Source: Clostridiales bacterium (GTDB lineage: Bacteria > Bacillota > Clostridia > UBA1381). Taken from it: DNA of 9,430 nucleotides. The translations under genes were made by a program, and so were the position numbers. The stretch lies in NCBI GenBank assembly GCA_003453455.1, contig DMLG01000074.1, forward strand, positions 1 to 9,430, read 5' to 3'. Positions 6,968 through 9,430 of this stretch are shown one piece after another; the stretch's first letter is position 1, and each line of letters begins with the position of its first letter. Under the pieces are notes generated by a model. That model worked only from the letters and a program-made list of their open reading frames with translations, searched no databases and was not told the origin of the DNA.

Positions 6968-8007
6968 AGTTTTTCAATCTCTTCCATAAGTGCTGATATT
7001 ATTTCGCCTTCGGGCACTTTTCTTAAAATCTGCCCTTTTTTGAAAATCAAGCCCTCTCCTATACCGCCTGCAACGCCTATATCGGCTTCTCTTGCTTCGC
7101 CCGGACCGTTTACGGCACATCCCATAACGGCAACCTTTATATTCTTATTTACCGTTTTTAAACGCTCCTCCATTTCGCAAGCTATCGGAATCATATTTAT
7201 TCTTGTTCTTCCGCAGGTGGGGCAGGAAATAAGCTCAGCTCCGCCTCTTTTAAGTCCCAATACCTTTAAAATCTCCTTTGCCGCATAGATTTCCTCTATC
7301 GGGTCGGCAGTAAGAGAAACACGCAAAGTATTTCCTATGCCCGATGAAAGCAGAGCTCCGATACCGACTGCTGATTTTATAATCCCGGCATTCTTTGTGC
7401 CCGCCTCGGTAACACCTATATGTAGCGGAATATCAGATATTGCGTCAAATTTTTTGTACGCCTCTATCATCTCAATAACATTGGAAATCTTCATTGATAC
7501 TACTATATCATAAAAATCCAAATCTTCCAAAATCTTCACATGTGAAAGAGCACTCTCAACCAGTGCGTCCGCCGTCGGCTTTTTATACTTTGCAAGAATG
7601 TTTTTCTCCAAAGAACCACCGTTTACACCAATTCTTATCGGAATACCACGCTCGCGGCAGGCATCTGCAACAGCCTTTACACGCTGTCTATCTCCGATAT
7701 TCCCTGGGTTTATTCTTATCTTATCTACTCCACCCTTTATACATTCGAGGGCAAGGCGGTAGTCAAAATGAATATCGGCAACAAGAGGAAGGTTTATTCT
7801 CTTCTTGATTTCCCTGACCGCCTCCGCCGCCTCTTTATCGGGCACAGCGACACGCACTATTTCACAGCCTGCCGCCTCTAATCTTTGTATCTGTTCTACG
7901 GTTTTTTTTATGTCGCGCGTATCGGTATTTGTCATAGACTGAATTGAAACAGGATTTTCTCCTCCTATTTTAACTCCGCCTACATTTACCGTCCTTTTCA
8001 TTTGCAT
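6964..8007 (-). CDS. ispG: 4-hydroxy-3-methylbut-2-enyl diphosphate synthase (IspG/GcpE)
   Basis: IspG converts MEcPP to HMBPP, the next-to-last step of the MEP isoprenoid pathway, using a 4Fe-4S cluster and an external electron donor. The 347-residue protein is the two-domain bacterial form. A TIM barrel covers about 1-250, with the conserved starts [17 protein letters not shown] and A-D-I-H-F. The cluster domain has C262 and C265 (C-P-T-C-G-R-T) and C297 ([10 protein letters not shown]). E304 is the fourth ligand or catalytic glutamate; this spacing matches the Escherichia coli enzyme. The ATG at 8005-8007 directly follows the rseP TAA. A second ATG at 7999-8001 sits better relative to the GTGAGG in the last rseP codons, so the mature start may be M3. 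dxr, an earlier enzyme of the pathway, lies two genes upstream. Confidence 0.97.
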   Translation of the reverse strand: MQMKRTVNVGGVKIGGENPVSIQSMTNTDTRDIKKTVEQIQRLEAAGCEIVRVAVPDKEAAEAVREIKKRINLPLVADIHFDYRLALECIKGGVDKIRINPGNIGDRQRVKAVADACRERGIPIRIGVNGGSLEKNILAKYKKPTADALVESALSHVKILEDLDFYDIVVSMKISNVIEMIEAYKKFDAISDIPLHIGVTEAGTKNAGIIKSAVGIGALLSSGIGNTLRVSLTADPIEEIYAAKEILKVLGLKRGGAELISCPTCGRTRINMIPIACEMEERLKTVNKNIKVAVMGCAVNGPGEAREADIGVAGGIGEGLIFKKGQILRKVPEGEIISALMEEIEKL

Positions 8008-9159
8008 TTACCTCACAATCAATTTCATTATATCGCTGTAACAAACAACTGCGGCAAGAACTAAAAGCATTGCAAGACCTATGGTATGCACTAACCCTTC
8101 CTTTTCAGGCGGAATGGGTTTTCTTCTTATGAATTCTATTATCATAAAAAACAGTCTTCCCCCGTCTAATGCAGGAAGCGGTAAAAGATTAAAAATGCCC
8201 AAATTTAAAGTAAGCGCCGCAACTATAAACAATATATTTAATACGCTGTCAGGTCCTGAATTTACCGCATCATTTATAACACCTGCTACTCCGACAGGTC
8301 CTGAAAGGCTATTCAGTCCCAATTTCCCCGATATCATATCACCGATAGCGGAGAATATACTTTTCACAATATACACGGTATATTTCCACGCCTCGGGAAT
8401 TATGTTAAGAATAGTTATTTCCTCGCGTTTTGCCTCAAATCCTAATATATAGCTTTTATAGTATTGATTATTCTGATGGTCTCTTTCCTTGGCAGTTTGG
8501 TCGTTATATTCTATCATATATGTTTTGGCAGCTCCGTTTACCGTATCGGAAACCTCAATGCCTTCCTCTTTATATAAAACTTCCGTTTCACTAAGTGAAG
8601 GAGTGACGCTGTATTTGAGTTTTTTTCCGTCTCTTTTTACGATAATCTCCGCCGTTTTTGTATTATCGTCAAACTTGCTCGTAGCAAGTGCAATATCGCT
8701 ATAAACGCCTATTTTATGACCGTTTATCTCTGTTATTCTGTCTCCCGGCAAAACCCCCGCCTCTGCAAGATATGACCTTTCGTCAATCTTTCCTACAACA
8801 TTTGTTGCAATGGGGCTCATCATCTTTACAACAGCCATAAAAAGCACAAACCCAAGTAAAATATTGATGGTTGCACCCGCTGCTACAATTATAAATCGTT
8901 TCCATAGCTTCTGATTTGAAAAGGCCGCAGGGTCGCTACTCTCCCCGTCCTCTCCCTCCAATCGGCAATAACCACCTATCGGAAGCAATCGAAAGGCGTA
9001 TAGAGTTTTTTTGCCCTGATGCTTTAAAATTGCAGGACCCATACCTACCGAAAATTCCAAAACCTTTACACCGAGGATTTTTGCCAGAGCAAAATGCCCG
9101 AATTCGTGCAAGGTTATCATAACCAAAAATACAACTATCGTTACAACCGCTGTAACCAA
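8008..9159 (-). CDS. rseP: Site-2 intramembrane zinc metalloprotease RseP/RasP (M50)
   Basis: Integral membrane protease that cuts transmembrane segments, typically of anti-sigma factors, and cleared signal peptides. The 383-residue protein has the M50 order. TM1 (about 3-25) carries the zinc motif H-E-F-G-H at 18-22. A hydrophobic segment lies at about 89-112. A PDZ domain follows (about 118-188, with G-D-R-I at 139-142). TM3 holds the third-ligand motif N-L-L-P-L-P-A-L-D-G-G (324-334), and a last TM covers about 357-378. Between the PDZ domain and the following G-F segment there is an extra polar stretch (about 190-236). The start appears to be TTG (9157-9159), with AAGGAG (9168-9173) 8 nt upstream inside the end of dxr; later starts would cut into TM1. 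It follows dxr after 4 nt and abuts ispG, the common dxr-rseP-ispG order. Confidence 0.96.
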   Translation of the reverse strand: MVTAVVTIVVFLVMITLHEFGHFALAKILGVKVLEFSVGMGPAILKHQGKKTLYAFRLLPIGGYCRLEGEDGESSDPAAFSNQKLWKRFIIVAAGATINILLGFVLFMAVVKMMSPIATNVVGKIDERSYLAEAGVLPGDRITEINGHKIGVYSDIALATSKFDDNTKTAEIIVKRDGKKLKYSVTPSLSETEVLYKEEGIEVSDTVNGAAKTYMIEYNDQTAKERDHQNNQYYKSYILGFEAKREEITILNIIPEAWKYTVYIVKSIFSAIGDMISGKLGLNSLSGPVGVAGVINDAVNSGPDSVLNILFIVAALTLNLGIFNLLPLPALDGGRLFFMIIEFIRRKPIPPEKEGLVHTIGLAMLLVLAAVVCYSDIMKLIVR

Positions 9160-9163
9160 AAAA

Positions 9164-9430
9164 TCAGCTCCTTAAATATATGCTTTCCTTTATATTCTTA
9201 TCAGTTTCCAGTATCTCAGAAATGGTTGGAGAAGAAATGTTTTTTGTTTCTTCCATTGCCCTTTTTATAATTTGCGAAATTTCTAAAAATCTTATTTTCC
9301 CCTCTAAAAACAGCTTGACCGCAGCTTCGTCACTGCTGTTAAATACTGTTGGCAAAAGTCCGCCAGCTCTGCCTGCCTCTTTTGCAAGCTCCAAGGCGTA
9401 AAATGTCTTGGTATCAGGCTTTTCAAAGGT
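9164..9430 (-). CDS. dxr: 1-deoxy-D-xylulose 5-phosphate reductoisomerase, C-terminal fragment
   Basis: The reading frame stays open to the right edge, so the gene starts outside the window. The 88 visible residues begin T-F-E-K-P-D and continue to L-A-K-E-A-G-R-A-G-G-L-L-P-T-V-F-N-S-S-D-E-A-A-V, which matches the C-terminal alpha-helical domain of Dxr (compare the conserved G-G-x-x-P-x-x-x-N-A-A-N-E of relatives). The NADPH-binding and catalytic domains are upstream and not seen. Dxr makes MEP from DXP, the first committed step of the pathway that IspG serves later. A TTG about 36 nt from the edge could be mistaken for a start, but conserved Dxr sequence lies upstream of it. The TGA stop is 4 nt before rseP and the last codons carry the rseP ribosome binding site. 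Confidence 0.93.
   Translation of the reverse strand, partial: TFEKPDTKTFYALELAKEAGRAGGLLPTVFNSSDEAAVKLFLEGKIRFLEISQIIKRAMEETKNISSPTISEILETDKNIKESIYLRS
9168..9173 (-). promoter_or_regulatory. Ribosome binding site supporting the TTG start of rseP
   Basis: AAGGAG on the minus strand lies in the last codons of dxr, 8 nt before the TTG at 9157-9159. No ATG or GTG is near it, so it is the main evidence for a TTG start and suggests coupled translation of dxr and rseP. Confidence 0.7.

Noticed and set aside
9392..9394. TTG as start of a separate 76-aa gene at the right edge
   Set aside because: The frame stays open to the window edge and the residues upstream match Dxr, so this is an internal leucine.
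1..9430. A novel defence, mobile or biosynthetic system
   Set aside because: Almost all genes are conserved housekeeping families in recognisable order; no transposase, integrase, toxin-antitoxin pair, direct-repeat array or tRNA could be seen.

Overview
The window looks like a core-genome segment of a low-to-moderate GC Gram-positive bacterium of the class Clostridia (Firmicutes/Bacillota), probably an anaerobe. The reasons are the hrcA-grpE-dnaK-dnaJ operon with a CIRCE operator, hemW directly upstream of hrcA, a clostridial-type zinc-ribbon protein (CD1247-like N-terminus) next to efp, the dxr-rseP-ispG cluster of the non-mevalonate pathway, strong GGAGG-type ribosome binding sites and AT-rich gaps. 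The species cannot be named from the sequence. Every gene lies on the minus strand, so transcription runs from high to low coordinates.

Region 1 (about 9430 to 5930) is a tightly packed block: the 3' end of dxr, then rseP, ispG and an M24B aminopeptidase. Gaps are 4 nt, 0 nt and a 4-nt ATGA overlap, which suggests one transcript. Dxr and IspG are two steps of the MEP isoprenoid pathway. RseP is the intramembrane site-2 protease commonly encoded between them.

Region 2 (about 5929 to 4808) starts with a good sigma-A-type promoter in the aminopeptidase-efp gap. It holds efp and a small acidic zinc-ribbon protein 15 nt downstream, and ends with a likely intrinsic terminator. hemW begins just past that hairpin.

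Region 3 (about 4798 to 1) holds hemW, then a 152-bp gap with a near-consensus promoter overlapped by an extended CIRCE operator. The heat-shock operon follows: hrcA, grpE, dnaK and the first 12 codons of dnaJ, which runs off the left edge. A GC-rich hairpin with a short T tract sits between dnaK and dnaJ. HrcA binds CIRCE and represses its own operon. GrpE and DnaJ are the nucleotide-exchange and J-domain partners of DnaK.

Two CDS starts are placed downstream of the longest possible ORF because a clear Shine-Dalgarno lies between the two candidates (efp, hemW). ispG may also start two codons later. grpE, rseP and dnaJ appear to use TTG or GTG starts. No gap exceeds 300 bases. I saw no mobile element, CRISPR array, tRNA or rRNA, and nothing here amounts to a previously undescribed system. 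The findings below are modest regulatory and protein-level points.
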